7,290 nt of DNA. It comes from Chroococcidiopsidaceae cyanobacterium CP_BM_RX_35. Its GTDB lineage: Bacteria; Cyanobacteriota; Cyanobacteriia; Cyanobacteriales; Chroococcidiopsidaceae. The notes beneath the pieces were generated by a model, which saw only the letters and a list, made by a program, of their open reading frames with translations, had not been told where the DNA came from and made no database searches. This document shows, in pieces, positions 5,982 through 7,290 of this stretch (position 1 is the stretch's first letter; the number at the start of each line of letters is the position of its first letter). The stretch spans positions 1-7,290 of the forward strand of contig JAFAVL010000067.1 in NCBI GenBank assembly GCA_019242465.1. Reading direction: 5' to 3'. A program made the position numbers and the translations under genes.

Positions 5982-6833
5982 GTGGCAATCGAAGAACACA
6001 AGCTTAAAGTAGGGACACTGGAATGGTTTTACAGGGTAGCTGAGCCAATTGGCAGAACTGACTGGTTGCCAGTTTTATTGCTACATGGGTTGCCTGCACA
6101 CAGCTATAGTTGGAGTGAAGTGATGCCAACTTTAGCTCTCCAAGGGTTTAGAGCGATCGCTCCAGATTGGATTGGTTTTGGAGCCTCGGCAAAACCAGAG
6201 CAGCGAGATTTTGCTTATACGCCTGATGCTTTTATCACAGCTTTAGCAGAATTTATTCAAGCCCTAGAGCTAAAGAGATTTTCCCTAGTTGTTCAAGGAT
6301 TTTTGGGTTCCGTTGGTCTTCAGTATGCCTGGCGCTATCCTGAGCAAATCGAGCGCCTGATCATCTTAAATACTCCTGTAGCAACCACTGCCAAGTTGCC
6401 TTGGCAGCTTCAGCAATTGGGTCTACCTCTGATTGGCGATATGCTGGCCCAAGATCCCCTCCTAGTTGACCGGACGCTAGAAAGGGGTAGCCGTTACCCA
6501 ATATCAGACGCCGATCTAGCCATCTACCGTCAACCTTTCCTCAAAAGTTCTGCCGCCGGGCGATCGCTTTTGGCAACGGTGCGGAATCTTCAAATGCAGC
6601 AGTCGATGACAGAAATTGCTGATGGCTGGCGCGCCTGGACGCAGCCGACTGCAATTATTTGGGGAATGAAAGACCCTTGGCTCCCCTACAAAATGGCCCA
6701 ACAACTGGGCGATTCTCTTCCACAAGCAAACCTAATTCCACTAGAAGCAGCAGGACATTATGTTCAGGAGCATTGGTCTGAAAAGGTCGGCGATGCCATC
6801 CAACTCTTTCTCCGCCGCCAAGCCAATCGTTAA
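5982..6833 (+). CDS. Alpha/beta-hydrolase-fold protein lacking a canonical nucleophile
   Basis: A 283-residue cytosolic-looking protein of the alpha/beta-hydrolase superfamily, nearest in style to the haloalkane dehalogenase/epoxide hydrolase branch. The oxyanion HGLPAHSYSW (35-44), APDWIGFGASAKP (60-72), WGMKDPWLP with a candidate acid Asp231 (227-235), and AGHYVQEHWSE with a candidate His259 (257-267) are all in place. The nucleophile elbow reads LVVQGFLGSVG (102-112): the position normally Asp or Ser in GxSxG or QDWGG is Gly106. It may be inactive, use an unconventional residue, or bind a ligand. The GTG start at 5982 has AGGGA six bases upstream. It lies 113 bp after pcyA on the same strand and could be co-transcribed with it. 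Substrate unknown. Confidence 0.86.
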   Translation: MAIEEHKLKVGTLEWFYRVAEPIGRTDWLPVLLLHGLPAHSYSWSEVMPTLALQGFRAIAPDWIGFGASAKPEQRDFAYTPDAFITALAEFIQALELKRFSLVVQGFLGSVGLQYAWRYPEQIERLIILNTPVATTAKLPWQLQQLGLPLIGDMLAQDPLLVDRTLERGSRYPISDADLAIYRQPFLKSSAAGRSLLATVRNLQMQQSMTEIADGWRAWTQPTAIIWGMKDPWLPYKMAQQLGDSLPQANLIPLEAAGHYVQEHWSEKVGDAIQLFLRRQANR

Positions 6834-6909
6834 ACAGAAGCGTCAGAGATTGCTAATACACGGTGAAAAGAGGCAAGGAATGAGCAAAAAATGAGTAGTT
6901 TTTGATCTG

Positions 6910-6922
6910 GAGAGTAACTCTC
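6910..6922. repeat. Short inverted repeat in the spacer after the hydrolase gene
   Basis: GAGAGT and ACTCTC flank one base at 6916. A T run precedes it and an A run follows, which does not give a standard terminator on either strand. It may be an operator for the next gene, whose start is about 40 bp on, or chance. Confidence 0.25.
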
Positions 6923-6963
6923 AAAAATGTAATCGTCAATTATTGTGATTTTGCTCGTAGACA

Positions 6964-7290
6964 ATGATTGACTGTAGTGTACATCAGCTGAAAACTGCTG
7001 AAGATTTTGCAGACCAGCTTTCTGACGCTAGAAAAACTAATAATACAGGTAGCTCATGTAAAATTCAAGTGCCAGTTGGCACTTGTAAACAACTAACACA
7101 GATGAAAGGTAGTCCAGCGAAGCTAGTTGGGCTACCACCGATAATGACCGAGTCGGAAGCACGTCAATGCATAAATGACATCAAACAACATTGGACTAGC
7201 ATTCGGGCTTTGGTACTTGAGTTGAAAGAACGTCGTGGATGGGAGGTGTTAGGATATCCTCACCTAACTGCTTGCCTGGAAGCGGAATTT
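6964..7290 (+). CDS. Unidentified protein, 5' part only (runs off the window)
   Basis: From the ATG at 6964 the frame is open for 109 codons to the window edge, preceded by an in-frame TAG at 6958. The first 60 residues are polar with three Cys and no recognised domain. From about residue 61 (MTESEARQ) a helical, charged segment follows, ending RRGWEVLGYPHLTACLEAEF. The pattern W-x-x-LGY-x-x-...-EAEF is reminiscent of a helical N-terminal domain I associate with plasmid- and phage-related proteins of several phyla, but that is a weak resemblance. Neither 6964 nor the alternatives 7102 and 7144 has a good Shine-Dalgarno, so the start is uncertain. A perfect inverted repeat lies at 7066-7085. 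Confidence 0.6.
   Translation, partial: MIDCSVHQLKTAEDFADQLSDARKTNNTGSSCKIQVPVGTCKQLTQMKGSPAKLVGLPPIMTESEARQCINDIKQHWTSIRALVLELKERRGWEVLGYPHLTACLEAEF
7066..7085. repeat. Perfect 9-bp inverted repeat in the 5' part of the last gene
   Basis: CAAGTGCCA (7066-7074) and TGGCACTTG (7077-7085) are exact inverted copies with only GT between them. If translation starts at 7102 or 7144 rather than 6964, this would sit in the leader and could be an operator. If it starts at 6964, the repeat is coding. The two-base centre makes a DNA-binding palindrome likelier than an RNA hairpin. Confidence 0.45.

Noticed and set aside
6834..6963. Search for an intrinsic terminator after the hydrolase gene
   Set aside because: The only inverted repeat (6910-6922) is followed by A rather than T residues in the gene's direction and lies far from the stop, so no terminator is called.

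Overview
The window is chromosomal DNA of a cyanobacterium. It encodes phycocyanobilin:ferredoxin oxidoreductase (PcyA, the enzyme that makes the phycobilisome chromophore) and the photosystem II lipoprotein CyanoP. It also carries six copies of the cyanobacterial HIP1 octamer GCGATCGC and a near-perfect NtcA-type site. I cannot place it to genus from the sequence alone. I see no tRNA, rRNA, CRISPR array or insertion sequence.

Layout from left to right. Bases 3-89 look like the end of an unidentified plus-strand gene, followed by larB (131-949), for a nickel-pincer cofactor enzyme. Convergent to it, and overlapping its 3' end by 43 bp, is a minus-strand pair: pitA (1553-3043), a phosphate transporter, then 16 bp downstream a 209-aa protein of unknown function with a CYTH-like pattern (907-1536). 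A gene-free stretch of about 485 bp (3044-3528) separates pitA from the divergent psbP-like lipoprotein gene. That stretch holds a five-unit, 11-bp-periodic repeat that reads as a Pho box pointing at pitA, plus potential hairpins in the pitA leader. The psbP-like gene (3529-4071) and maf (4090-4710) form a tight plus-strand pair. The 3' end of maf overlaps a convergent 84-aa gene (4692-4946). That gene is divergent from pcyA (5146-5868) across a 199-bp spacer containing a 10-bp-arm palindrome with an embedded GTAN8TAC. After pcyA comes an alpha/beta-hydrolase-fold protein (5982-6833) whose usual nucleophile position is occupied by glycine. Last is the 5' part of an unidentified gene (6964 to the window end) with a perfect 9-bp inverted repeat inside its early codons.

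Most of this is ordinary cyanobacterial housekeeping and photosynthesis gene content. The parts that go beyond routine annotation are regulatory (phosphate control of pitA and its partner, nitrogen control near pcyA) and protein-level (the CYTH-like partner of PitA, the hydrolase without a canonical nucleophile, the partial terminal gene). I do not see a clear new defence or mobile system.
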